The position numbers were made by a program, and so were the translations under genes. A DNA stretch of 64,000 nucleotides from Lachnospiraceae bacterium AM48-27BH. GTDB lineage: Bacteria; Bacillota; Clostridia; Lachnospirales; Lachnospiraceae. Under the pieces are notes generated by a model that worked only from the letters and a program-made list of their open reading frames with translations, was not told the origin of the DNA and ran no database searches. Shown one piece after another: positions 54,110-62,045 of the stretch (position 1 is the first letter of the stretch; every line of letters starts with the position of its first letter). The stretch is taken from assembly GCA_003478355.1 (NCBI GenBank), contig QUFC01000002.1:169560-233559 (forward strand). The letters are read 5' to 3'.

Positions 54110-55531
54110 TCATTCCCTTTCACCCGGAAGTACCTGCAATGCATTCTGTACAGTAGTAAACATCCTCCCATCCATCACTCCACCCTGTTTTCTGCTCTGG
54201 GCCGCAGACAGAACTGGATATTGCACAAGGGTATTCTGATGAGTATAGTTTAACCAGGAATCAATCCACCAGTCATTTTCTTTCTCTTTGATCTCATAAG
54301 CCACATATCCGCGGCAATTTTCCCCATGACGCGGCATGGAAAACTCTGCGAAAATGCTGCTATGCTCCATCATATCGTAAAATGGGAAGCCATCTCTGGT
54401 ATTGTAGTTTTCATTTTGTAAGACTGCGTAATCTGCGGTGTACGAGGTCCCATTTTTCTCGTAGAGAACCTGTCCGGTAAGTCCCCCATTTACAGTCCAG
54501 CCGCTCTTCTGCCCACTGTATACCGGGTAAATCTGTAAGCTCTCGGTGCCCCGGAAGCCTGGATCTTCATTCCACCGGAAATGATGGATCACCTTCCACT
54601 GGCCTTTTTGCTCCAGTTCTATCGCTGCTCCGCTCAATTTCAGTTCTTTCTGAGGATATTCTGTTGAATACTGAGTGTAGCCTTCTGTTCCACTGACAAC
54701 TTCTACTCCATCGTTCATCGGATAATCATCCCGTTCCACAAAAACCTGTCTGGCATTTTTACACTCCAGCAGATCTTCTTCTGCCAGATCATTTAGGATA
54801 TCTTCCGGAAGTCCCAGAGACAGCAGATGATCTTTGATTTCTTCACTGACCGGATCCTGTGATTCTTTTACCATCGTCCATTCCATATGGTAGGAATCGA
54901 GGAATAAATAGCTGATGATAAGGCCCGCAACAGTAACCATCACTGCTCCGCCTACATATTTTCCATCAGAAATCCACACCGGCTGTTCTTCCAGTACATA
55001 TCCAGCCTGTTCTAATTGTTCCGCCAGGTGCTTCAGTTCCACAAGAATTCCGATATAGGCAGCTATGATGATCAAAGCCAGGATCAAACCCTGATAATTC
55101 CAAGCAGCAAGCACCACCATAGCCACATACCAGATGATGATATGGATCAGAACCTCATACTTTATGTTCATCTGGCGTTTTCGCAGTTCTTGACGTGTTC
55201 CAAAAAAGAAACAGCTTACAAGGGCTATCGGGAGGATTCCGCCACAGAATGCGATTACTTTCCAGACATAAGAGGCATAGATTTCTTCATGTCCCAACAC
55301 TGCCCCAAGTACGATAGAAACGATCGTGATCACGACCTTTAGCCCCGCACCGGCATAACCAATCTGAAACCACTGATTTTCTCGCCTCAACTTCCGAAAC
55401 CCGGTAAATACCAAAAGGATTCCAATGAATGGAAGAAGTTGATTTAAAAATAGAAAGTTCAGCGTGATTCCAATGAAACCCATTCCGATCAGGATATTCT
55501 CATATGTCTGTTTCCAGAGACTCTCTTTCAT
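54110..55531 (-). CDS. Membrane protein of unknown function
   Basis: 473 aa. The N-terminal half has about seven hydrophobic helices (residues 10-215), and the C-terminal ~255 residues are soluble, aromatic-rich and probably exposed (YPMNDGVEVVSGTEGYTQY, then LQIYPVYSGQKSG). ATG at 55531 follows GGGAGG; the longer frame to 55618 is less likely. The soluble part may be a sensor or binding domain. I do not recognise the family. It stands alone between the RNA/fragment region and GDT1. Confidence 0.7.
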   Translation of the reverse strand: MKESLWKQTYENILIGMGFIGITLNFLFLNQLLPFIGILLVFTGFRKLRRENQWFQIGYAGAGLKVVITIVSIVLGAVLGHEEIYASYVWKVIAFCGGILPIALVSCFFFGTRQELRKRQMNIKYEVLIHIIIWYVAMVVLAAWNYQGLILALIIIAAYIGILVELKHLAEQLEQAGYVLEEQPVWISDGKYVGGAVMVTVAGLIISYLFLDSYHMEWTMVKESQDPVSEEIKDHLLSLGLPEDILNDLAEEDLLECKNARQVFVERDDYPMNDGVEVVSGTEGYTQYSTEYPQKELKLSGAAIELEQKGQWKVIHHFRWNEDPGFRGTESLQIYPVYSGQKSGWTVNGGLTGQVLYEKNGTSYTADYAVLQNENYNTRDGFPFYDMMEHSSIFAEFSMPRHGENCRGYVAYEIKEKENDWWIDSWLNYTHQNTLVQYPVLSAAQSRKQGGVMDGRMFTTVQNALQVLPGERE

Positions 55532-55645
55532 GCGATTTCCCTCCCGTTCATATGTTTTCCTTCCCAAATCGTGCCGTTTTTCAACCATTTTATCTATTAT
55601 TATTATAGATAAGGCCATTACTATCTGACAAGAACGATGGACTTA

Positions 55646-56362
55646 CTATTTTCTTACAGATTTATCAGATCTCATTCCTTTCTTCTCTCTTCTGATAAAG
55701 AGGAAAACACACAAACCAGCAAAAATAACTGTCGCAGCAATCAGCACCGGCCATACCGGAATTGCAAAGACGCTTACGCTTATCATTTTCAGTCCCTGAT
55801 AAAGCGTATATACACCGAAGACCGAAAAGATGACAAACGCAAGTGTATTCAATAATCCATCCGGTGTCTTACTCTTTAAGAAATACCCCACTAACATTCC
55901 AAGAATATCCGCTGCAAAAAGTCCCAAAGAACATCCGATCCAAACAACCAATGCGGCTCCCATACCTTCATTGGCACCAAATGTGATGGCTGTAAGCTGT
56001 GTCTTATCTCCAAGCTCCGCTACAAAAAAGGTACAGAACACTGCCAATGGAGCAAACTGGATTTTTGTTTTACTGCCCTCTTCTTCATCCTCGTCATCAT
56101 CACCAGTGATCGTTGCTGCGGCAAAATAAAGAAATGCCAGCGCTGCAACGGTCTTGATGAGCCATTCAGGAATAAATTCACTAACAAGTCCACCTGCTAA
56201 AACTGCCAGTCCATTCAATACAAGAATTGCTGCGGCAGTTCCTAATATAATGTCCCTTAATTTGTATTTCGACGTAAGGGCGATTAACATAAGCTGGGTC
56301 TTATCTCCCATCTCTGCAATAAATTCCGTAAAAAAGACCTTTAAAAATAGTAACATTTCCAC
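55646..56362 (-). CDS. TMEM165/GDT1 (UPF0016) family cation transporter
   Basis: 238 aa with six helices in two repeats, each carrying the diagnostic acidic motif: EFIAEMGDKTQLM near residue 15 and FFVAELGDKTQLTA near 120, separated by an acidic loop (DDDEDEEEG). These proteins export Mn2+ or exchange Ca2+/Mn2+. Initiation is at GTG 56362 or ATG 56356 after GAGGAAGG. A large hairpin lies in the leader at 56449-56513, consistent with metal-responsive RNA control, but the class is not assigned. Confidence 0.9.
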   Translation of the reverse strand: MEMLLFLKVFFTEFIAEMGDKTQLMLIALTSKYKLRDIILGTAAAILVLNGLAVLAGGLVSEFIPEWLIKTVAALAFLYFAAATITGDDDEDEEEGSKTKIQFAPLAVFCTFFVAELGDKTQLTAITFGANEGMGAALVVWIGCSLGLFAADILGMLVGYFLKSKTPDGLLNTLAFVIFSVFGVYTLYQGLKMISVSVFAIPVWPVLIAATVIFAGLCVFLFIRREKKGMRSDKSVRK

Positions 56363-56520
56363 ATTTCCTTCCTCTCCGTATCCGTATCGTCAGCCCAGGC
56401 ATCGGTTATCCTAAGGAATCCCAGCAAAATTTTCTGATAAACAACAAAGACCCATGTATATCAACTGCCAGCAATGCGTCCACGCATTAACTGTCCATCG
56501 ATATACATGAGTCTCATTAT
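56363..56520 (-). promoter_or_regulatory. Structured leader RNA of the GDT1 gene
   Basis: On the minus strand a 14-base stem (GACTCATGTATATC / GATATACATGGGTC, 56449-56513, one mismatch) encloses an inner AATGCGT/ACGCATT hairpin with symmetric GGACAG and GGCAG segments. A T-rich run (TCTTTGTTGTTT) follows, then about 85 bases to the start codon. It looks like a metal riboswitch with an attenuator. I could not match it to the yybP-ykoY consensus (no GGGGAGUAG element seen). Confidence 0.55.
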
Positions 56521-56669
56521 TTAAGATTTGCCAGATTATATACTTTCCTATAATCAGAATGTTGACAAACCACACGTTCGTGCTAACTACTCCCCCATGG
56601 GATATTGAATTTACCTGATAAATATTATCAAATGCATTCTGGATTGTCAACCATATTTGTTCATTTTTT

Positions 56670-56803
56670 GTTACTGTACACGGGTAGGCATTTTCTGAAC
56701 TGAAAATGCCGTATAATACAGTGATGATAACAGATTTTGCCGATTTAGAATGCGAAGCATCGGCAAAATCCGTTGCTGTTTGCGCAACGCGTGAACAGTA
56801 ATC
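56670..56803. repeat. Nested palindromic element with terminal inverted repeats
   Basis: Outer arms GTTACTGTACACG (56670-56682) and CGTGAACAGTAA (56790-56801) face each other. Between them lie GGCATTTTC / GAAAATGCC (56687-56710), GATTTTGCCGAT / ATCGGCAAAATC (56733-56770) and GTTGC / GCAAC (56772-56787). No ORF. It abuts the stop of the lipoprotein gene and has the form of a miniature mobile element or REP-like unit of about 134 bases. Confidence 0.75.
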
Positions 56804-57919
56804 ATTTTTTATCTACAAACACGGATAGCTTGATTTCCGACTCATCCTTCGTATAGACGATACCACTGATATACCTGCCATCATCTGTTACTCCGCCAGG
56901 AATCGTGTCATAGCAGGTCTCACCCCGATACTGATACTGTTTGACTAGCTGGATACGCTTCACATCTTTCGTCTGCAGTTTTTCTACCGGGAAATACACA
57001 TATACCTTTCGTGCGTTCGTCTCAACTGTATATGCATCAGCCACCTGTTCTGCGTCAAGGAATCCATTTCCATTCCAGTTTTCCTGTGGATCCAGAATCG
57101 TTTTCTCAAGCTTCACCTGCTCCTCTGGCTTTTCTGTGATCAAAATGATATCATCCTGGATCTTCTTCTCACAGTTCATAGAATAATCTTCGCCTGCACT
57201 TACCACACGATATCCATTTATCTGATAGAGCTGATCTTCGATACCATTTTCTATCGGCCACCCTGTCAGATTATAATACGGTTGTGAAACCGCCTGATAA
57301 GCCTCCTGGCTTTCATAGTCTGCAAACAAGATCGTTTGAACCCCGGTCATCCTGCTTATTTCTGATACCGGAATTTGTTCCACTGGCTGATTGATATAAG
57401 ATGCAACGGCTCTCGCAGATCCACCCTGCAAAATTTCCGTCAGATTCCCACCGTTATAAAAATCATGGATCATCCCGTTCTTTTCAGCGTTTACCGTTTG
57501 AAACTCGCCATAGCAGATAAATACACTTTTTGCTGAAAGCCCTGTAATTTTCTCCAGTTCCCGTGTAAATGTCCCCACAATCTCCTGGTATTGATAGTTG
57601 TCGATTCCGTCTGCATTCCTGCTTTCTCCTGAAATGAAAACAGAGAAGTCTTCTCCCTGAGCGCTCATCCTCACAAACACATTTCCAGTGGGAGAAGGGG
57701 AAAAGTCTGGCACCGGACCAGAATTATATTTTTCGCAAGTCACTTCCCTGATTTTCACATCCACTCCATACTTTTCTTTGATATAATCTTTCGCATTTTC
57801 ACGACCCTGGCTTCATAACGCTTCATATCCGCCTTCTCTTCTTTCGTATAGCCGCAGCCCGCCAGGGTAATCACAAGAAAAGCAAGGGATATATAACCAA
57901 TGGTTTTCCTTTTCTTCAT
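56802..57919 (-). CDS. Lipoprotein of unknown function, frameshifted
   Basis: Repaired length about 372 aa. ATG at 57919 opens a lipoprotein signal (MKKRKTIGYISLAFLVITLA, lipobox AGC). The frame breaks near 57808 (GCCAGG should be GCCCAGG). After repair it continues GRENAKDYIKEKYGVDVKI into the long frame that ends at 56802. The mature protein is a mixed alpha/beta surface protein with no motif I recognise. It is the last gene of the co-directional run that starts at 63770. Confidence 0.75.
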
Positions 57920-58020
57920 ATGTTTTATTATACCACACAAAACTCCGGGATCCTATGGAAGAATTATTTACATCAAACCTTTTTTTCAAAAACACCCCGC
58001 CCGATTTTGCTCATTGTCAA

Positions 58021-58398
58021 TCAGATTCTGTTTCCATTTCGGTCAAATGTCTTCTTTAATGCATGTTCTGTTGGAATAATAGATGCAATTAGGACAATAC
58101 ACTGAACGATCACCAAAATCATGGCAACGGTCCCGATCTGATCTTCCGTACTATGGTAAAACGGAATATGAATCAAAACCGATGGAACAAACATCCATAA
58201 TCCCAGCTTCCACCAAAGACGTCCGCAGTAATCATGGGCAAATTTCCATGTGTCCATATTTTTCATGGAACGACGCGTCCGGTATCCGAACAAACCATTG
58301 ATCGAATTGGGACAATGTTTCCACATCGCTCTTCCACCAATCAGCATTGTGACCGGGATCAATAAATCACAGAACAGCATCACCCACCAAAACCACAT
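58021..58398 (-). CDS. SdpI/YhfL family membrane protein
   Basis: 125 aa with three hydrophobic helices. The central NSINGLFGYRTRRSMKNMDTW motif is the SdpI family signature (the immunity-protein family of the SdpC killing factor, also found as general membrane proteins). ATG at 58398 follows GGAGGGG. A toxin partner is not evident, so an immunity role is only a possibility. It lies 18 bases after the AAA/PDDEXK gene. Confidence 0.82.
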   Translation of the reverse strand: MWFWWVMLFCDLLIPVTMLIGGRAMWKHCPNSINGLFGYRTRRSMKNMDTWKFAHDYCGRLWWKLGLWMFVPSVLIHIPFYHSTEDQIGTVAMILVIVQCIVLIASIIPTEHALKKTFDRNGNRI

Positions 58399-58416
58399 AA
58401 CACACCCCTCCATAAT

Positions 58417-59991
58417 TTACCAGATTTCACATTCCTCAATCATGCATTCGTGAACCTTTGTCTTTTTATCATAATTTACGCCGACCAATAACACATTTCC
58501 CCGGTATTCTTCCAGACTTCTGCAATATTCCTTGTTCTTGATCTGCGCAATCGCTCCACTCACATCTTTATCCCACTTCAATTCCACTACAATTGCCGGT
58601 TTTTCCGGAAATTTTTTCCTTGGTAAAAATACGAGATCCGCAAATCCTTTCCCACTTGGCAATTCCCTGTAAATCATATAAAAATTTCTCGCCGAATACA
58701 AAGCCAGTGAAATCGTATAGCTCAATGCATTTTCATCATTATATTGAATATGCGATGTTTCAAAATGTGCCTGACTGATTGCTTCCGCTACCTGCTTCGG
58801 CCTTTTCTGCCAGATTGCCTCCAATGTATCTGCTGAATTTTTTAATGATTTTGATACTTCGCCCCAATTTGATGCAGAAACACTATTCACATACTCCGCT
58901 CTCACTTCTTCATTGGGAATCTTCACGGTCTTACTGTCATAATCGTAAGAGACATACCCCAAATGGATCAAAAGTGTCAGAACATCGTCTTCGGAATGAA
59001 AGGTCGCCATATCATTAGAAAAATTTCCTATGTTCACAGGAACTGCATTTCCTGCGATCATACTTAAAACATCATCTTTTAAGCCTTCAAAATTCATATC
59101 AATATAAATTCTCAGTGCCTCAAACGTTTCTGTCTGATTCCAGTAATTTCCTATTTTTTTAAACCGCATACAGCTTACTACAGAACGCGGACTGTAAATC
59201 GATATTCCATTTTCAAAGGAATAGCCGTCATACCAGCTTTTGACCTCTGCCATATCCATCTGATACTGTCCACACAGCTTTTTGACTTCATTCTCTGTAA
59301 AGCCCACGTACTGCGCCAGCGGACCCGGATCAATCATGGAAAATTCATCAAACATATTTAAAGCAGAATGCGTTCCATACTTCTTAATTGGCAGAATTCC
59401 CGTCATATAAGCCAGATGGATATATGCCTTGTCCTTTAACAAATCTCTCAGAAAATCAAGATACTTTTCCTGCGCCTCTTTGTCTTCCTTGTACTCCCGA
59501 AAAATACAATCCCATTCATCAAGAATCACAATAAATGCCTGCTTTTTCTGGGAATATACATCCTGCATACATTCGATCACATCGGTGTCATCAAAATAGT
59601 CCACATCCGGATATTCTTTTTTCAAATCACGGATAAGCAGTTTATTGAAACGCTCAATCAGTTCATAAATGCTTCGGCTTCTGCTTAAAATCTCCTGCAT
59701 ATTAACAGAAATCGTATTATACTTATTCAGGTATTTCTTGAAACCACTATCTTTTGCAATCTCAAACTGTGAAAAGATCTGCTCCGCGTCACATCCCCGG
59801 CTATAATACGCCGTGAGCATATTGGCAGCTGTCGATTTTCCAAAGCGTCGTGGACGGCTGATACAAATATATTTCTGCATCGTATGCAAAACGGAATTGG
59901 TATACGTTAACAATCCGGTCTTATCCACATAAATATCCGAATTCACAGCTTCTTCGAATTTACTGCTGTCTGGATTCAAATAGATACCCAT
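58417..59991 (-). CDS. AAA-ATPase-like protein with C-terminal PD-(D/E)XK nuclease domain
   Basis: About 524 aa. N-terminal AAA-ATPase-like domain with a variant Walker A (SRPRRFGKSTAANML near residue 35) and Walker B (VILDEWDCIF). The C-terminal PDDEXK_9-type domain has GFADLVFLP and AIVVELKWD, giving the D...ExK metal triad. This combination is widespread and expanded in gut Firmicutes and Bacteroidetes; its role is unproven. ATG at 59991 follows AGGAGG. Its presence among membrane and exporter genes gives no clear partner. Confidence 0.88.
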   Translation of the reverse strand: MGIYLNPDSSKFEEAVNSDIYVDKTGLLTYTNSVLHTMQKYICISRPRRFGKSTAANMLTAYYSRGCDAEQIFSQFEIAKDSGFKKYLNKYNTISVNMQEILSRSRSIYELIERFNKLLIRDLKKEYPDVDYFDDTDVIECMQDVYSQKKQAFIVILDEWDCIFREYKEDKEAQEKYLDFLRDLLKDKAYIHLAYMTGILPIKKYGTHSALNMFDEFSMIDPGPLAQYVGFTENEVKKLCGQYQMDMAEVKSWYDGYSFENGISIYSPRSVVSCMRFKKIGNYWNQTETFEALRIYIDMNFEGLKDDVLSMIAGNAVPVNIGNFSNDMATFHSEDDVLTLLIHLGYVSYDYDSKTVKIPNEEVRAEYVNSVSASNWGEVSKSLKNSADTLEAIWQKRPKQVAEAISQAHFETSHIQYNDENALSYTISLALYSARNFYMIYRELPSGKGFADLVFLPRKKFPEKPAIVVELKWDKDVSGAIAQIKNKEYCRSLEEYRGNVLLVGVNYDKKTKVHECMIEECEIW

Positions 59992-60045
59992 ATATGCGAC
60001 CTCCTGCTTTTTACTATTCTTCATCATATCACATTTCTCGTTTTT

Positions 60046-60981
60046 TCACCATTCCATTTTCATCTGCCCATCGATCCAACTTCTCTGCTCCGCCTCGTGG
60101 ATCACATCTCCCGGCATACTATTTCCGATCAGAAATGGAGACTTGGAATCGTGTCGTTTCCTTTTTTCCCGCACCAGTGCCGGATTGGAATTGGCATAAC
60201 AATATCTGCATAGATGCCCGCAGGTATCGTAAGCCCCGATGTCCGCCGTGAGCATACAGCCGCACTGTCGGTTCTTTGGGTTCTGGCTCCGTTTCGGCAC
60301 ATCCAGGCTGGTGTTTAACGCGGTCTCAAAGGTTCTCACCGTCATGCACCCCGAACAATCAGCGCCGTACACAGCCAGTTCTGTCCCTTCCGCGCAGGGT
60401 TTCACTGTCATGCCGTAATTTCCAGCTATCTGGATCAGTTCTTTTCCCAGAATAAGTCTGTCCCTCTTGGAAACAGCCCTTGCTTCCGGGAAATTCCGCT
60501 CTACCTTCTTATACAGGTCAATAAAACTGATCACACAGGTTTTCGTGTAACCTGACAGAGTTTTTGCCATGGATTCGAACTGAGAGATATGCCACTCCAT
60601 AGAATGCCAGTCATCGAGAACGATTGGGTCATACCGCCAGCCAATGCTGTCCACTCCCACCAGTTCTGACAATTTCTGAAAATCTTCCATCACTGCCTCT
60701 TTGTACGGCACGTAAGGCTCTATATCTTTGCCATACGGTGTAATAGTCACAAACCAATACTGGCCATAGTCCTTTAGCGCGTCCATGTGCGGCAGCATGG
60801 GAGCCGGGTTCTTCGTGCAGAACGCAATCAGATCCACCACATCCGGTGATAGGCTGTATCTGGTTACCTGACTGAACTGATATGGGTTCCGCACCAGCAC
60901 ATAGCCCTCCCGTATACGGTTCAGAAACCATTCGTTGTAGAATGCCGGGATATCTGTACGCATTCCTGTGTGTATGATCAT
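60046..60981 (-). CDS. DUF1848 family protein with CxxxCxxC cluster
   Basis: 311 aa. The N-terminal barrel-like part has SRxT-type family features (LVRNPYQFSQVTRYSL, then FCTKNPAPMLPHM, then FVTITPYG). The C-terminus carries GADCSGC and then QCGCML and DTCGHLCRYCYAN. The last gives C-x3-C-x2-C, the spacing of the radical-SAM Fe-S site. It may be a divergent radical-SAM-like or Fe-S enzyme; the reaction is unknown. It lies 54 bases upstream of the AAA/PDDEXK gene and may be co-transcribed. Confidence 0.85.
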   Translation of the reverse strand: MIIHTGMRTDIPAFYNEWFLNRIREGYVLVRNPYQFSQVTRYSLSPDVVDLIAFCTKNPAPMLPHMDALKDYGQYWFVTITPYGKDIEPYVPYKEAVMEDFQKLSELVGVDSIGWRYDPIVLDDWHSMEWHISQFESMAKTLSGYTKTCVISFIDLYKKVERNFPEARAVSKRDRLILGKELIQIAGNYGMTVKPCAEGTELAVYGADCSGCMTVRTFETALNTSLDVPKRSQNPKNRQCGCMLTADIGAYDTCGHLCRYCYANSNPALVREKRKRHDSKSPFLIGNSMPGDVIHEAEQRSWIDGQMKMEW

Positions 60982-61034
60982 AATTTCCCCTTCTCCATGC
61001 TACATCGGTGTTCTCACTTCAAACAACAGTTTGG

Positions 61035-61571
61035 CTAATCCGATTTGTTTCTCAAGTAATTTACAATCCTCTGCCGGTTATACCGCTGGATCACCGCAAA
61101 CATCAGATCAACACCCGCAGCAGCGATCGATGTAAGAAGAAACACCGGATACTCCCCAAACCAGATTTCTGCTGCAATGGGCACAAAACTCAACACTGCA
61201 ATGGTCTCATGCCCCAGCTCCGCCTGGCACGTTGCCTGGGCGATCTGATCCCAGGTGCGCTTTCTGGGATCAAACAGGCTGGGGTTGTAGGTCGGCATAT
61301 GGTTCTTCCAGCGTTTTACCTGCAATTTCTCATACAGTTTCATCTCCCACTGCCCCACCTGATACCATGGCTTTCTGTAATCCGCATGATTATCCATGAA
61401 AAAATTGTAAATGAATGCCACCAGCCATCGCATGATAAAATGGTAAGCAGTGGTTCCAAATGTGATCGCCAGGGTAAGAAAAATCCCTGTGCCTGTAACT
61501 TGATACCCGACAGCACAAACTATGGCTACCAGCAGAAAAACAACTGGGCCGATTTTTATGAATTTTACCAT
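61035..61571 (-). CDS. CrtO-like (glycosyl-4,4'-diaponeurosporenoate acyltransferase-like) membrane protein
   Basis: 178 aa with four membrane helices and the central VKRWKNHMPTYNPSLFDPRK motif of the CrtO-like acyltransferase family. The carotenoid pathway is not present nearby, so the acyl acceptor is probably a different lipid or glycan. It lies 30 bases after the HEYGH protein gene and belongs to the same run as the ABC exporter. Confidence 0.78.
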   Translation of the reverse strand: MVKFIKIGPVVFLLVAIVCAVGYQVTGTGIFLTLAITFGTTAYHFIMRWLVAFIYNFFMDNHADYRKPWYQVGQWEMKLYEKLQVKRWKNHMPTYNPSLFDPRKRTWDQIAQATCQAELGHETIAVLSFVPIAAEIWFGEYPVFLLTSIAAAGVDLMFAVIQRYNRQRIVNYLRNKSD

Positions 61572-61601
61572 CCTATCCTCCAGTACCCCACATCAGGACA
61601 T

Positions 61602-62024
61602 CTAATTCCATATGGCGCTTTCTCCGGTAAATACTTCTCCCCATCTGCTTGCCCATGCTTCTACAAAGCAGGCAGTATATGGCAAATTCTTTTCTCTGCG
61701 GATTCTTTCAAAATACGGGTACCGCGCCCATACAATAGAAATCATACCAATCAACATATAAAATGGACCAAGCACGACGGATTGTATGCAATGACCATAT
61801 TCATGTACCCGGATCTTTTGAGAATCCTCATCTTCTTCACTAGGCGTGAATATAAACAGCCCAAGGCTTAGTCCACTACTGATATTCCATCTTGTATCTA
61901 TACATCCACGATATCTCTTATGCGGATATTTTCTCAATTTTATAAAAATAACTGCTCCTAAAAATGTTTGAATGATTCCCCATGTACACTGCAGTATCGT
62001 GAACAAAATCCTTTTTAATTTCAT
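61602..62024 (-). CDS. Small membrane protein with HEYGH zinc-protease-like motif
   Basis: 140 aa from ATG at 62024 (GGGAGA upstream). Two hydrophobic segments flank IRVHEYGHCIQSVVLGP, an HExxH-like sequence of the form used by membrane-bound metalloproteases. A second acidic ligand may lie in CFVEAWAS. It is very short for a protease of known class. It sits 21 bases after the ABC exporter stop. Confidence 0.7.
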   Translation of the reverse strand: MKLKRILFTILQCTWGIIQTFLGAVIFIKLRKYPHKRYRGCIDTRWNISSGLSLGLFIFTPSEEDEDSQKIRVHEYGHCIQSVVLGPFYMLIGMISIVWARYPYFERIRREKNLPYTACFVEAWASRWGEVFTGESAIWN

Positions 62025-62045
62025 TTTTTCTCCCAGGACAGCCAA

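Noticed and set aside
61008..61871. A 287-codon plus-strand ORF
   Set aside because: It lies antisense to two well-supported minus-strand membrane protein genes and shows no domain or composition of a real protein.
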